From NCBI RefSeq assembly GCF_900230215.1, contig NZ_LT907982.1, positions 2,356,001 through 2,420,000 of the forward strand: a stretch of DNA of 64,000 nucleotides. The letters are read 5' to 3'. The DNA is from Jatrophihabitans sp. GAS493 (lineage in GTDB: Bacteria > Actinomycetota > Actinomycetes > Mycobacteriales > Jatrophihabitantaceae). Made by a program: the position numbers and the translations under genes. The stretch's first letter is position 1; each line of letters starts with the position of its first letter. The notes below the pieces were generated by a model. That model did not search any database. It was given only the letters and a program-made list of their open reading frames with translations, and was not told the origin of the DNA. Below, piece after piece: positions 52,415 through 62,956 of this stretch.

Positions 52415-53773
52415 GTGAAGAGCACCGTCGAAACCCTGGACCCCACTCGCGTCCGGCTAGCAGTCGAGGTTCCATTCGACGAACTCAAGCCAAGCTTCGA
52501 CGCCGCGTACAAGAAGATCGGCGCGCAGGTCAAGGTCCCCGGATTCCGTCCGGGGAAGATCCCGGCCCGCGTCATCGACCAGCGAGTCGGCCGCTCGGCC
52601 GTGCTCGAAGAGGTCGTCAACGACGCCCTGGGCAAGGCCTACGTCGAGGCCGTCCGGGAGAACAGCGTGCAGGCCGTCGGCCAGCCCGAGGTCGAGGTCA
52701 CCAAGCTCGAGGACGGCGTCACGCTGAACTTCACCGCCGAGGTCGACATCCGCCCGGAGATCGTCCTCCCGACGCTCGACGGCCTGGAGGTCAGCGTCGA
52801 CGATGTCGCGGTCAGCGACGCCGACATCGACGAGCAGATCGACTCACTTCGCGACCGCTTCGGCACGCTCAAGGACGTCGAGCGCGCCGCAGCTGAGGGC
52901 GACTACCTCACCATCGACCTGAACGCGACGGTCGAGGGCGTCGAGATCGACGGTGGCACCGCCAGCAACATCTCCTACCAGGTCGGTTCCAACGACCTGG
53001 TGGACGGACTCGACGAGGCCGTCACCGGCAAGTCGGCCGGCGACACCGTCACCTTCACCACCAAGCTGCAGGCCGGCGAGGAGGCGGGCAAGGACGCTGA
53101 GGTGGTGGCCACCGTCAACTCGGTCAAGGAGAAGGAACTCCCCGCCCTGGATGACGAGTTCGCCCAGCTGGCCAGCGAGTTCGACACCGTCGAGGAGCTG
53201 CGTGAGGACGTGCGCACCCGGGTCGAGCGCGTCAAGGCGCTGCAGCAGGGCAGCCAGGCCCGTGACCTGGTGCTCGAGAAGCTCATCGACTCAGTCGACG
53301 TGGCCCTGCCGAAGTCGGTCGTAGACAGCGAAGTCGGCTACCGCGAGCACGACATCGTCCACTCGCTCAACCACGACGACACCCTCTTCGAGCAGTACCT
53401 GGCCGACGCGGGGAAGACCAAGGACGAGTTCACCGACGAGCTGCGGGCCAACGCCGAGCGGTCGGTACGGGCCCAGTTCGTGCTGGACGCGATCGCGGAC
53501 GCCGAGCAGCTCAGCGTCGGCGACGCCGAGCTCACCGAGTACCTGGTCCGCCAGGCCGCTCGTTACGAGATGGCTCCTCAGGAGTTCGCGAACCAGGTCA
53601 TCGAGGGTGGAAACCTTCCGGCCCTGGTCGCCGATGTGCGGCGCAACAAGGCGCTGGCCAGCGTGCTGGAGAAGGCCGTCATCACCGACGCCTCCGGCAA
53701 CACCGTTGATCTCGCCCAGCTCAGCCCGGGCCACCTGATCCAGGACGTCGACGCGGAGCTCGACGAAGCCTGA
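52415..53773 (+). CDS. tig: Trigger factor, ribosome-bound chaperone and prolyl isomerase
   Basis: 452 aa, usual length. The ribosome-binding loop KVPGFRPGKIPARVI lies at about residue 35-50 (signature GFRxGxxP), followed by the FKBP-type domain (EGDYLTIDLNATVEG) and the helical C-terminal domain. GTG start. It sits directly before clpP, the common bacterial order tig-clpP-clpX. Confidence 0.97.
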   Translation: MKSTVETLDPTRVRLAVEVPFDELKPSFDAAYKKIGAQVKVPGFRPGKIPARVIDQRVGRSAVLEEVVNDALGKAYVEAVRENSVQAVGQPEVEVTKLEDGVTLNFTAEVDIRPEIVLPTLDGLEVSVDDVAVSDADIDEQIDSLRDRFGTLKDVERAAAEGDYLTIDLNATVEGVEIDGGTASNISYQVGSNDLVDGLDEAVTGKSAGDTVTFTTKLQAGEEAGKDAEVVATVNSVKEKELPALDDEFAQLASEFDTVEELREDVRTRVERVKALQQGSQARDLVLEKLIDSVDVALPKSVVDSEVGYREHDIVHSLNHDDTLFEQYLADAGKTKDEFTDELRANAERSVRAQFVLDAIADAEQLSVGDAELTEYLVRQAARYEMAPQEFANQVIEGGNLPALVADVRRNKALASVLEKAVITDASGNTVDLAQLSPGHLIQDVDAELDEA

Positions 53774-53789
53774 TCCGCCTCTGCAGATG

Positions 53790-53835
53790 ACGGGCGGGCG
53801 CCACGGGGAGATGATTCCTCGTGCCGCCCGCCCGT
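53790..53835 (+). terminator. Hairpin after tig
   Basis: 16-bp arms (ACGGGCGGGCGCCACG with CGTGCCGCCCGCCCGT, one mismatch) around a 14-nt loop, 17 bp after the tig stop. No long T-run. Probably separates tig from the clp operon. Confidence 0.7.
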
Positions 53836-53989
53836 TCTGCGCGTAGAGGTAGTCCGGTTCAGCTACCAGCCTGATCCGCCAACAGCGAAACACGTGGCGT
53901 CGGGCGGTGCTGCCGAACGGTCGACCACTAGGGTCGGTAGCACCAAATTGAAATTCTTGCTCCCTCCTGCGAAAGAAGGTCCGGACGCC

Positions 53990-54625
53990 GTGAGTAGTTT
54001 CCAGTCCATCCCCGAGATGCGCCGCAGCGCCGGTGGCGGTATGAACCTCAACGACTCGGTCTATGACCGGTTGCTCCGCGAGCGCATCATTTTCCTCGGC
54101 CAGCCGGTGGACGACACGATCGCGAACCAGATCTGCGCTCAGTTGCTGCTCCTCTCCGCTGAGGACGACACCCGTGACATCAACCTCTACATCAACTCGC
54201 CGGGCGGCTCGGTGACGGCCGGTATGGCCATCTTCGACACCATGGAGCTCATCCCGTGTGACGTCGCCACCTGGGCGATGGGTCTGGCCGCATCGATGGG
54301 CCAGTTCCTCCTCTCGGCCGGGGCCAAGGGCAAGCGTTACGCCCTGCCGCACGCCCGCATCCTGATGCACCAGGGTTCGGCCGGCCTCGGCGGTACCGCC
54401 TCCGACATCCGTATCCAGGCCGAGCAGTGGAACCTCACCAAGGTCGAGATGTCAGAGATCACCGCATTGCACACCGGGCAGACGGTTGAGAAGATCACCG
54501 CCGACGGTGACCGTGACCGCTGGTTCACCGCCAAAGAGGCGCTGGAATACGGTTTCGTTGACCACATCGTGACGCGCGCCAGCGAGGTTCCCGGCGGCAT
54601 CGCCCCTGCGAATGAGAGTGTCTGA
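53990..54625 (+). CDS. clpP1: ATP-dependent Clp protease proteolytic subunit 1
   Basis: 211 aa from a GTG at 53990 ([13 protein letters not shown]). Catalytic Ser in [14 protein letters not shown], His in [11 protein letters not shown], Asp in [28 protein letters not shown] is the conserved handle-region motif. Actinobacteria carry two different ClpP subunits that form a mixed tetradecamer; the second follows after one base. An open frame runs 96 bp further upstream but lacks a good start. Confidence 0.95.
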   Translation: MSSFQSIPEMRRSAGGGMNLNDSVYDRLLRERIIFLGQPVDDTIANQICAQLLLLSAEDDTRDINLYINSPGGSVTAGMAIFDTMELIPCDVATWAMGLAASMGQFLLSAGAKGKRYALPHARILMHQGSAGLGGTASDIRIQAEQWNLTKVEMSEITALHTGQTVEKITADGDRDRWFTAKEALEYGFVDHIVTRASEVPGGIAPANESV

Positions 54626-54626
54626 C

Positions 54627-55295
54627 ATGTCGAACTTCATCAGCCCTTTCGGCCTGACCCCGACGGGGATGAACACCCGCGAGGCGACCTCCCGCTACGT
54701 CCTGCCGTCCTTCGTCGAGCGCACCAACTACGGCGTCAAGGAGTCGAACCCGTACAACAAGCTCTTCGAGGAGCGCATCATCTTCCTCGGCGCGCCGATC
54801 GACGACGTGGTGGCCAATGACGTCATGGCCCAGCTCATCGTGCTGGAGTCGACCGACCCGGACCGCGACATCCAGATCTACATCAACTCCCCGGGTGGGT
54901 CCTTCACCGCGCTGACGGCCATCTACGACACGATGCAGTACATCCGCCCCGAGGTTCAGACGTACTGCATGGGCCAGGCTGCCTCAGCCGCCGCCGTCCT
55001 GCTGGCCGCCGGAACCAAGGGAAAGCGTTACGCGCTGCCGCAGTCGCGGATCCTCATCCACCAGCCCTCCGGCGGTACCGAGGGTGCCATGCAGATCTCT
55101 GACCTGGACATCCAGGCCAAGGAGATCCTGCGGATGCGTGACCTGATGGAGGAGATCCTGGCCCGCCACACCGGCCAGCCGATCGAGACCGTGCGGGCCG
55201 ACGTCGAGCGCGACAAGATCTTCACCGCCGCGCAGGCGAAGGATTACGGCATCATCGACCAGGTCATCACCACCCGGAAGCTGGACAATACGTAA
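54627..55295 (+). CDS. clpP2: ATP-dependent Clp protease proteolytic subunit 2
   Basis: 222 aa (MSNFISPFGLTPTGMNTREA). Catalytic Ser in MGQAASAAAVLLAAG, His in SRILIHQPSGG, Asp region in DVERDKIFTAAQAKDYG. Start chosen at 54627, one base after the clpP1 stop; an ATG at 54612 is also in frame. Confidence 0.95.
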   Translation: MSNFISPFGLTPTGMNTREATSRYVLPSFVERTNYGVKESNPYNKLFEERIIFLGAPIDDVVANDVMAQLIVLESTDPDRDIQIYINSPGGSFTALTAIYDTMQYIRPEVQTYCMGQAASAAAVLLAAGTKGKRYALPQSRILIHQPSGGTEGAMQISDLDIQAKEILRMRDLMEEILARHTGQPIETVRADVERDKIFTAAQAKDYGIIDQVITTRKLDNT

Positions 55296-55467
55296 ATTTG
55301 ACCCAGGCGGCCGCGCTGAAGAAATGGCATTTCTCCAAGACTTCAGCGCGGTTTGCGGGTAGCGTCCATGTGATGGGTGCGGGAGCCCAATTTTCTCCAG
55401 TCCGAAGTACATCGAAGGCGGCCAGGCCGCACCAGGCTTAGTTGCTTATAGAGGGGACGATCCACGC

Positions 55468-56751
55468 GTGGCACGTGTCGGTGAGACAGGCGATCTGCTC
55501 AAGTGCTCTTTCTGCGGAAAGAGCCAGAAACAGGTCAAGAAATTGATTGCCGGTCCCGGCGTATATATCTGTGACGAGTGCATCGACCTCTGCAACGAGA
55601 TCATCGAGGAGGAGCTTGCCGAGACCAGCGAGTTCAGCTTCGATGAACTGCCGAAGCCGAAGGAGATCTTCGACTTCCTGAACGGCTACATCGTCGGTCA
55701 GGACCAGGCCAAGCGGACCCTCGCGGTCGCCGTCTACAACCACTACAAGCGGGTCCAGGTCGGCGAGGGTAAGCCCCGCTCGGCCGACTCCGCGGTCGAG
55801 TTGGCCAAGTCGAACATCCTGCTGCTGGGCCCGACCGGCTCCGGCAAGACGCTGCTGGCCCAGACCCTGGCCCGCATGCTGAACGTGCCCTTCGCCATCG
55901 CCGACGCCACCGCGCTCACCGAGGCGGGCTACGTCGGTGAGGATGTCGAGAACATCCTGCTGAAGCTCATCCAGGCCGCCGACTACGACGTCAAGCGGGC
56001 CGAGACCGGCATCATCTACATCGACGAGGTCGACAAGATCGCCCGCAAGGCCGAGAACCCGTCGATCACCCGCGACGTCTCCGGTGAGGGTGTCCAGCAG
56101 GCCCTGCTGAAGATCCTCGAAGGCACGTCGGCCTCGGTGCCCCCGCAGGGTGGTCGCAAGCACCCGCACCAGGAGTTCATCCAGATCGACACCACCAACG
56201 TGCTCTTCATCGTTGGCGGAGCCTTCGCCGGTCTGGACACCATCATCGAGTCGCGCGCCGGCAAGAAGGGGCTCGGCTTCGGGGCGGAGCTGAAGACCAA
56301 GTTCGAGCGCGACACCCGAGATATCTTCGGCGAGGTCATGCCCGAGGACCTGATCAAGTTCGGGCTCATTCCCGAGTTCATCGGTCGTCTGCCGGTCATC
56401 ACGTCGGTGCGGCCGCTCGACCGGGACGCCCTGGTCCAGATCCTCACCGAGCCGCGCAATGCACTGGTGAAGCAGTACGCGAAGCTCTTCGAGCTCGACA
56501 ACGTTGAGCTGGAGTTCGACGAGGACGCCCTCGGCGCGATCGCCGATCAGGCCGTCATGCGGGGCACCGGCGCCCGAGGCCTGCGCGCCATCATGGAAGA
56601 GGTCCTCCTCTCCGTGATGTACGAGCTCCCGTCCCGCGAGGATGTGGCCCGGGTCGTCATCAACCGCGACACCGTGCTCGACCACGTCTATCCGACGCTC
56701 GTCCCGCGCGACGCCACGCCCAAGCGTGAGCGCCGCGAGAAGTCGGCCTGA
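55468..56751 (+). CDS. clpX: ClpX, ATP-dependent unfoldase of the Clp protease
   Basis: 427 aa. N-terminal zinc-binding domain ([10 protein letters not shown] and CDECIDLC), Walker [18 protein letters not shown], Walker [10 protein letters not shown], the pore loop GYVGED and the IGF-like loop region. GTG start behind GAGGGGAC. Hands unfolded proteins to ClpP1P2. Confidence 0.97.
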   Translation: MARVGETGDLLKCSFCGKSQKQVKKLIAGPGVYICDECIDLCNEIIEEELAETSEFSFDELPKPKEIFDFLNGYIVGQDQAKRTLAVAVYNHYKRVQVGEGKPRSADSAVELAKSNILLLGPTGSGKTLLAQTLARMLNVPFAIADATALTEAGYVGEDVENILLKLIQAADYDVKRAETGIIYIDEVDKIARKAENPSITRDVSGEGVQQALLKILEGTSASVPPQGGRKHPHQEFIQIDTTNVLFIVGGAFAGLDTIIESRAGKKGLGFGAELKTKFERDTRDIFGEVMPEDLIKFGLIPEFIGRLPVITSVRPLDRDALVQILTEPRNALVKQYAKLFELDNVELEFDEDALGAIADQAVMRGTGARGLRAIMEEVLLSVMYELPSREDVARVVINRDTVLDHVYPTLVPRDATPKRERREKSA

Positions 56752-56775
56752 CCGCTCAGACGGCGGCCTGACCGC

Positions 56776-57621
56776 TCAGTAGGTCAGATTGAGCCGATCG
56801 GCGACCGGTCGGTATCCGAGTCGCTGATAGACGGCGTTCGAGGTCGGATTGGCCAGGTCGGTAAAGAGCACCGGCACGGCACCCAGCTCCAGTATCTCGG
56901 CCGTGGCTGCGGCGGTCACCGCGCTGCCGTACCCGTGGCCGCGGCAGTCGTCCGGCGTGTAGACCGGCCCGATCCGGGCGCTTCCGTGGGCCACCGGTCG
57001 CCGCCCGGCCATGCTCACCGGTCGACCGGTGGCATCACACCAGAGCCAGACACAGCCCGTCCGTAGCACCAGGTCGGTCGAGGCGGCCGCGTCGAGGCCG
57101 GGGAATCCGGCGTCGATCCCGAAGGCGGCGTACCAGCTCAGCAGCAGCTCTCGGTCCTCCCTGGTTGCACGCCGCGGCAGGCCGTCGACGCTGGGGCTCG
57201 CCAGGTCGTCGAGCCGGAAGAGTCGCTCGTCGATGCGGGTGCTGGGGCGGCCGATGAGGCGCCCGAGCTGCTCGATCAGCACCGGTTCACCGACGATGCC
57301 GTGCAGCTGCGGCAGCTCGCGTAGCACCTCTGCTAGCTGCGGCACTGCGGCCTCGGGCCAATCGTCGGAGACCACGACGTGCGTGCCGGCTCCCGACCGC
57401 GCCGCCACCGGCCACCCATCCGATCCGAGGTGGGCGCACCAGGCGGTCGGGTGCGCTACGTCGGGGTCATCGAGAAGTGCCGCGATCAGGGTGCCGAGGG
57501 TGGTCCCGCCGACCGGATCGGCCGCCACGACCTCGTCCAGGATGGCGCAGATCTCGGCCGGGTCCCGGGTCACGGTGATCGTCAGGTTCGCAAGTGCATC
57601 GTTCGCCACCTGACCGATCAT
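56776..57621 (-). CDS. GNAT-family N-acetyltransferase
   Basis: 281 aa. The C-terminal half is a GNAT domain: acetyl-CoA loop DDCRGHGYGSAVTAAAT and the ending NPTSNAVYQRLGYRPV. The N-terminal half looks like a degenerate partner domain. Substrate unknown. Convergent with clpX and divergent from valS. Confidence 0.87.
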   Translation of the reverse strand: MIGQVANDALANLTITVTRDPAEICAILDEVVAADPVGGTTLGTLIAALLDDPDVAHPTAWCAHLGSDGWPVAARSGAGTHVVVSDDWPEAAVPQLAEVLRELPQLHGIVGEPVLIEQLGRLIGRPSTRIDERLFRLDDLASPSVDGLPRRATREDRELLLSWYAAFGIDAGFPGLDAAASTDLVLRTGCVWLWCDATGRPVSMAGRRPVAHGSARIGPVYTPDDCRGHGYGSAVTAAATAEILELGAVPVLFTDLANPTSNAVYQRLGYRPVADRLNLTY

Positions 57622-57677
57622 GCCGGGCCGGACAGTAATGCGTCACGTCAATATCAGCTGGTCCGTAGAATGCAGCG

Positions 57678-60269
57678 GTGACCGAAGCAGCAAGCGCACC
57701 CACCCCCGCCACCATCGATCTGCCGACTCACTTCGTGCCGGCGGAGGTAGAGGGGCCGATGTACGAACGGTGGGTTGAGCGCGGCTACTTCACCGCGGAC
57801 CCGAAGAGCGAGAAGCCGCCGTACTCGATCGTCATCCCGCCGCCGAACGTCACCGGCAGCCTGCACGTCGGGCATGCCCTGGGGCACACGCTGATGGATG
57901 CGCTCACCCGCCGCAAGCGGATGCAGGGGTTCGAGGTGCTCTGGCTGCCTGGAATGGATCACGCCAGCATCGCCGTCCAGACGCTGGTCGAGCGGCACCT
58001 CAAGGAGACCGAGGGGAAGTCGCGCTTCGAGTACTCCCGGGACGAGTTCATGGGGAAGGCCTGGGAGTGGACCAACACCTACGGTGGCCGGATCCTCGCT
58101 CAGATGCGCCGTCTGGGGGATGGAGTCGACTGGTCGCGTCAGCGCTTCACCCTCGATGACGGGCTGTCGGACGCCGTTCAGACGATCTTCAAGCGCCTCT
58201 ACGACGACGGCCTGATCTACCGCGCCGAGCGGATCATCAATTGGTGCCCGGTCAACCTCACCGCCCTCTCCGACGCCGAGGTGGAGCACTCCGAGGATGC
58301 CGGCGAACTGGTCTCGATCCGGTATGGCAGCGGGGAGGCATCGATCGTGGTGGCGACCACGCGGGCCGAGACGATGCTCGGCGACACCGCCATCGCGGTG
58401 CACCCCGAGGACGAGCGCTATGCCCACCTGGTCGGGACGATGATCCAGCTGCCGCTGACCGACCGCTCGATCCCGGTGGTCGCTGACGCGCACGTCGACC
58501 CGAGCTTCGGGACCGGCGCGGTGAAGGTCACCCCGGCCCATGATCCCAACGACTTCGCGATCGGCCAGCGTCACGGACTTCCGATGCTGACGATCATGGA
58601 CGAGCAGGCGAACGTCACCGTGCCCGGGCCATTTCTCGGCCTGGACCGTTTCGCCGCTCGCCAGGCCGTGGTCGAAGCGCTTCGGGCCGAGGGGCGGATC
58701 GTGGCCGAGAAGCGCCCGTACGCCCACTCGGTGGGGCACTGCTCCCGCTGCAGCGCCGTCATCGAGCCGCGCCTGTCGCTGCAGTGGTGGGTGAAGGTCG
58801 AGTCGATGGCCCAGGCGGCCGGCGACGCGGTGCGCGACGGGCGGACCAAGATCGAGCCGGCGTCGCTGGCGCCGCGCTACTTCAGCTGGACTGACAACAT
58901 GCACGACTGGTGCATCAGCCGTCAGCTGTGGTGGGGCCACCGCATTCCGGTCTGGTATTCACCGACGGGGGAGCAGGCCTGCTTCGGTCCGGGCGAGAGC
59001 GCGCCCGAGGGATGGGTGCAGGATCCGGACGTCCTCGACACCTGGTTCTCCTCCGCACTCTGGCCCTTCTCCACCCTCGGGTGGCCGGCGGAGACCGAGG
59101 ATCTGACGAAGTTCTATCCGACCGACGTGCTCCTCACCGGTTACGACATCATTTTCTTCTGGGTGGTGCGGATGATGATGTTCGGGCTCTACGCGATGGA
59201 CGAGGTGCCCTTCCACACCATCGTCCTGACCGGCCTGGTGCGCGACCAATTCGGTGCGAAGATGAGCAAGTCAAAGGGGAATGTCGTCGACCCGCTCGAA
59301 TGGATCGACGCTTACGGGGCCGACGCGGTGCGCTTCACGATGGCCCGCGGCGCGAACCCGGGAACCGATGTGCCGATCGGTGAGGACTGGGTGCAGGCTT
59401 CCCGTAACTTCACCACGAAGCTCTGGAACGCGACCCGCTTCGCCCTGATGAACGGCGCCACCGTGGCCGGTGAACTCCCGGCCGAGGTGAACGGGGCCGA
59501 CGCCTGGATCCTGTCTCGCCTCAACGCCGTGATCACCGAGGTCGACACGCTCTATGACAACTACGAGTTCGCCAAGGTGGCCGACGTCCTCTACCACTTC
59601 GCCTGGGACGAGGTCTGCGACTGGTACCTCGAGTTGGCCAAGCTCTCACTGACCGGAGACGGTGCGGCGACGACCCGGCGGGTCCTCGGTGAGGTGCTCA
59701 ACGCGCTGCTGCGGATGCTGCACCCGCTGACCCCATATGTCACCGAACAGCTGTGGACGTCGCTCACCGGTGGAGAGTCGGTCGTGGTGGCGGCGTGGCC
59801 GGTCGCCGACGCGGGACGGGCCGATGCCGCGGCTGAGGCCGAGATCTCGACGGTGCAGAGCGTTGTCACCGAGGTGCGTCGCTTCCGCTCCGACCAGGGG
59901 CTGAAGCCGTCCCAGCGGGTGCCCGGACGGATCACCGGCGCCGCAGCGGCCAAGGCTGCCATCGCGTCGCTGCTGCGCCTCACCGAGCCGACGGAGGGGT
60001 TCGCGGCCACCGCCTCGCTGACCACCGCGGCCGGCGTGCTGATCGAGCTCGACCTCTCCAGTGCCATCGACGTGCCGGCCGAGCGGGCCCGCCTCACCAA
60101 GGACCTCAGCGCGGCCGAGAAGGAACTCGCCACCAACGAGTCGAAACTGGGCAATGAGGCCTTCACCGCCAAGGCGCCACCACCGGTTATCGCCAAGGTG
60201 CAGGGCCGCCTGGATGCGGCCAAGGCCGATATCGAGCGGATCAGCGCTGCGCTGAAGGCTCTGGGCTAG
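57678..60269 (+). CDS. valS: Valyl-tRNA synthetase
   Basis: 863 aa. HIGH-type motif in [26 protein letters not shown] motif in [17 protein letters not shown], editing domain ([19 protein letters not shown]), anticodon-binding domain and C-terminal coiled coil ([19 protein letters not shown]). GTG start at 57678. Confidence 0.97.
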   Translation: MTEAASAPTPATIDLPTHFVPAEVEGPMYERWVERGYFTADPKSEKPPYSIVIPPPNVTGSLHVGHALGHTLMDALTRRKRMQGFEVLWLPGMDHASIAVQTLVERHLKETEGKSRFEYSRDEFMGKAWEWTNTYGGRILAQMRRLGDGVDWSRQRFTLDDGLSDAVQTIFKRLYDDGLIYRAERIINWCPVNLTALSDAEVEHSEDAGELVSIRYGSGEASIVVATTRAETMLGDTAIAVHPEDERYAHLVGTMIQLPLTDRSIPVVADAHVDPSFGTGAVKVTPAHDPNDFAIGQRHGLPMLTIMDEQANVTVPGPFLGLDRFAARQAVVEALRAEGRIVAEKRPYAHSVGHCSRCSAVIEPRLSLQWWVKVESMAQAAGDAVRDGRTKIEPASLAPRYFSWTDNMHDWCISRQLWWGHRIPVWYSPTGEQACFGPGESAPEGWVQDPDVLDTWFSSALWPFSTLGWPAETEDLTKFYPTDVLLTGYDIIFFWVVRMMMFGLYAMDEVPFHTIVLTGLVRDQFGAKMSKSKGNVVDPLEWIDAYGADAVRFTMARGANPGTDVPIGEDWVQASRNFTTKLWNATRFALMNGATVAGELPAEVNGADAWILSRLNAVITEVDTLYDNYEFAKVADVLYHFAWDEVCDWYLELAKLSLTGDGAATTRRVLGEVLNALLRMLHPLTPYVTEQLWTSLTGGESVVVAAWPVADAGRADAAAEAEISTVQSVVTEVRRFRSDQGLKPSQRVPGRITGAAAAKAAIASLLRLTEPTEGFAATASLTTAAGVLIELDLSSAIDVPAERARLTKDLSAAEKELATNESKLGNEAFTAKAPPPVIAKVQGRLDAAKADIERISAALKALG

Positions 60270-60283
60270 CCGGGGTAGCTGGA

Positions 60284-61507
60284 TCAGTGCGGTTTGGCGA
60301 TGAGTTCGGCCACCACGCTGCCGGCACTTCCCCGCACCGCGGCACTGGAACCCAGTGTGGCCAGGCTCAATTCAACGTTCGTGTTGGAGGCTAGGACCCG
60401 TCGGCGTAGTTCGGCATCGATCGTCGGCAGCAGCCAATCGCCGAGATCCGCGTAGATCCCGCCGAGCACGATCGCCGGGATATCCAGCAGATTCACCATG
60501 CCGGCCAGCGCCACCCCCAGCGCGACGCCGGCCTCGGTCAGCGCCTGCAGGGTGCGCCCGTCGCCACTGCGGGCTCGCTTGTTCAGCTCCTCGGCGGCAC
60601 CGTGTGGGTCGGCGACCGAGGTGCCGATGTCGCCGACGATGACTCCGGCTGCGCGCAGTATCGCCTCCTGGCCGGCCAGTTGCTCGAGGCAGCCGTTGGA
60701 TCCGCAGCCGCAGGGGGGGCCGGTCGGATCGACGACGACATGCCCCAGCTCGCCGGCGCGACCGCGAACACCTCTATAAAGACGGCGATTGAGGACGATC
60801 CCGGCACCTATCCCGATCTCGGCCGAGACGAGGACGAAATCGTCGCGCGGCTCGCCGTACCAGAGCTCGGCCAGCGCGGCGAGGTTCGCCTCGTTGTCGA
60901 CCTGCAGGTCCAGCCCGAGCATCTGGCTGAACTCGGCCGCCACGTCGAGGTCCTGCCAGCGGGGCAGATTCGGGGCGCGGCGCAGCACTCCGTCGGAGTC
61001 GACCAGCCCGGGCAGCGCGAGCGCGGCGCCGGCGATCGGAAGCTTGCCGACCTCATCTCGCACGGCGCTGGCCAGCGTGACGGCCTGTCGAATGCCCTGC
61101 TCGGGACTGACGGTCCGGTTGTCGAGCAACTCGGTGCGCTGCGCGCGGACCACGCCGGTGAGGTCCACCACGCAGGCGCTGATGTAGTCGACGTTCACCT
61201 CGACGCCGAGGCCGGCCGGACCGTTCGGGTTAAGGGTGATCGGGCTCCCGGGGCGCCCCCGAGAACTGCGGTCGGGCTCGAGTTCGATCAGTAAATCACT
61301 GGTGATCAGTTCGTCGACCAGGCCGGAGATGGTGGCCCGGGTAAGGCCGGTCGCCTCGGCCAATTGGGCCCGCGAACGTCGTGGTCCGTCGGCGATGCTG
61401 CGCATGACCAGCGCCAGATTGTGCTCACGGATCGTGTGTTGTCCGGCGGGTGCGGTCATCACCACAGTCTCCTGGGTGCGGGCCGACATTGCCAGCACAT
61501 CCGACAT
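60284..61507 (-). CDS. ROK-family regulator of the xylose operon
   Basis: 407 aa from the ATG at 61507, preceded by GGAG. N-terminal winged HTH (SRAQLAEATGLTRATISGLVDELI), then a ROK sugar-kinase fold with IGIGAGIVLNRRLYRG and the zinc motif CGCGSNGCLEQL. Beside xylB and xylA this is most likely the xylose-responsive repressor. All three genes read leftward, with 10 bp between this and xylB. Confidence 0.87.
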   Translation of the reverse strand: MSDVLAMSARTQETVVMTAPAGQHTIREHNLALVMRSIADGPRRSRAQLAEATGLTRATISGLVDELITSDLLIELEPDRSSRGRPGSPITLNPNGPAGLGVEVNVDYISACVVDLTGVVRAQRTELLDNRTVSPEQGIRQAVTLASAVRDEVGKLPIAGAALALPGLVDSDGVLRRAPNLPRWQDLDVAAEFSQMLGLDLQVDNEANLAALAELWYGEPRDDFVLVSAEIGIGAGIVLNRRLYRGVRGRAGELGHVVVDPTGPPCGCGSNGCLEQLAGQEAILRAAGVIVGDIGTSVADPHGAAEELNKRARSGDGRTLQALTEAGVALGVALAGMVNLLDIPAIVLGGIYADLGDWLLPTIDAELRRRVLASNTNVELSLATLGSSAAVRGSAGSVVAELIAKPH

Positions 61508-61517
61508 AGTTCTCCGC

Positions 61518-62954
61518 TCAACGATTCGCGGTGAGATCGCGCACCTCGGCGTACCGGTCGCGCACCTGCTTGGTCGCTTCCCCGTCAAAGGTTCGGGATC
61601 CGGCCAGTTCCCAGACGGGCGCGGTGGCGCTCTGCCCACCCGTCCGGCTCAGCACCCAGGCTGCCTGTCGGGCGGCGCCGTCGGCCACGTATTCGCCCGG
61701 CGCCGGAACGACGACCGGCCGGCCGAAGATCGTCGGGGCGATGCGGCAGACGGCCTCGGACTTCGCACCGCCACCGATGAGAATCGCCCGATCAATCTGG
61801 ACACCCTGTGAAACCAAGGCATCCATGCCGTCTGCGAGGCCGCAGAGCAGCCCCTCGACGGCGGCCCGGGCCAGGTTGGCCGGTGTCATGTTGGCCATCC
61901 GCAGGCCGTGCAGCGCCCCGGTGGCGTCTGGTCGATTCGGGGTGCGCTCGCCCTCCAGATAGGGGATGAGGGTCAGGCCGTCGGCGCCGGGCTCCGCACT
62001 GAGGGCCAGCCGGGAGAGCTCGTCGTGATCGACGCCGAGCAGCTCGCAGGTCGCATCGAGCACCCGAGCGGCATTGAGGGTTGCGATGAGGGGGAGGAAG
62101 CTACCGGTCGCCGAGGCGAAGCCGGAGACCGTGCCGCTGGCGTCGGCCACCGGGGTCGCACTCACCGCGCAGACCACGCCGGACGTGCCGATGGAGATAA
62201 TCACATCCCCCTCCACCGCTCCGAGACCGAGGGCGGCGGCGGCGTTGTCCCCACTGCCCGGTCCCAATACCGCCGTCCCGCCCAGCGATGCCCGGAGTCG
62301 ACCAGCCGGCTGCGCCGGTCCGAGTACCGTGGGCAGCCGTACGTCGTGGCCGAGCGCGAGTTCGACGATGTCGTGGCGGTACTCACCGCTGCGCGGTGAC
62401 CAGTACCCGGTGCCGCTCGCGTCGCCGCGGTCGGTGGTCAGACTCTCCAGACTCTCAGGACCCTCAATACCCTCAGCGCCGGCCAGTCGCCAGGTGAGCC
62501 AATCGTGTGGCAGGCAGACCGCAGCGGTGCGGGCGGCGTTGGCCGGCTCGTGATCCTGCAGCCATCGCAGCTTGGTGACCGTGTAGGACGCGACCGGAAC
62601 CGAGCCCACCGCATCGGCCCACGCCTGGGCGCCGCCGAGGTCGCTGATCAGGTCGCGGGCGGCCCCCGAAGAGCGGGTGTCGTTCCAGAGCAGCGCATCC
62701 CGGACCACCGCGCCGTCGGCATCGAGGCAGACCATGCCGTGCTGCTGGCCGCCGACCGAGATCGCGGCTACATCCTGCAGGCCACCGGCGTCGGTGATCG
62801 CCATCTGCAGCGCGACCCACCAGTGCTCGGGATCGATGGCGGTCCCGTCCGGGTGCGAGGCTCTTCCCTCCCGCACCAGCGCACCGGTGGCCGCATCGCG
62901 AATGACGACCTTGCACGACTGCGTCGAGGAGTCGACGCCGGCGACCAGCGTCAT
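61518..62954 (-). CDS. xylB: Xylulokinase
   Basis: 478 aa. N-terminal [15 protein letters not shown] (phosphate-binding loop), [13 protein letters not shown] (the xylulokinase MGGQQHG motif), and the C-terminal [23 protein letters not shown]. Phosphorylates D-xylulose with ATP. Two bases separate it from xylA upstream. Confidence 0.95.
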   Translation of the reverse strand: MTLVAGVDSSTQSCKVVIRDAATGALVREGRASHPDGTAIDPEHWWVALQMAITDAGGLQDVAAISVGGQQHGMVCLDADGAVVRDALLWNDTRSSGAARDLISDLGGAQAWADAVGSVPVASYTVTKLRWLQDHEPANAARTAAVCLPHDWLTWRLAGAEGIEGPESLESLTTDRGDASGTGYWSPRSGEYRHDIVELALGHDVRLPTVLGPAQPAGRLRASLGGTAVLGPGSGDNAAAALGLGAVEGDVIISIGTSGVVCAVSATPVADASGTVSGFASATGSFLPLIATLNAARVLDATCELLGVDHDELSRLALSAEPGADGLTLIPYLEGERTPNRPDATGALHGLRMANMTPANLARAAVEGLLCGLADGMDALVSQGVQIDRAILIGGGAKSEAVCRIAPTIFGRPVVVPAPGEYVADGAARQAAWVLSRTGGQSATAPVWELAGSRTFDGEATKQVRDRYAEVRDLTANR

Positions 62955-62956
62955 CG

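Noticed and set aside
55438-56685. 415-codon minus-strand frame
   Set aside because: Antisense to clpX.
56745-56779. Direct repeat CGGCCTGACCGCTCAG (two copies) at the clpX 3' end
   Set aside because: Only 16 bp, covers the clpX stop and a short gap; likely a small local duplication without function.
57654-58940. 428-codon minus-strand frame
   Set aside because: Antisense to valS.
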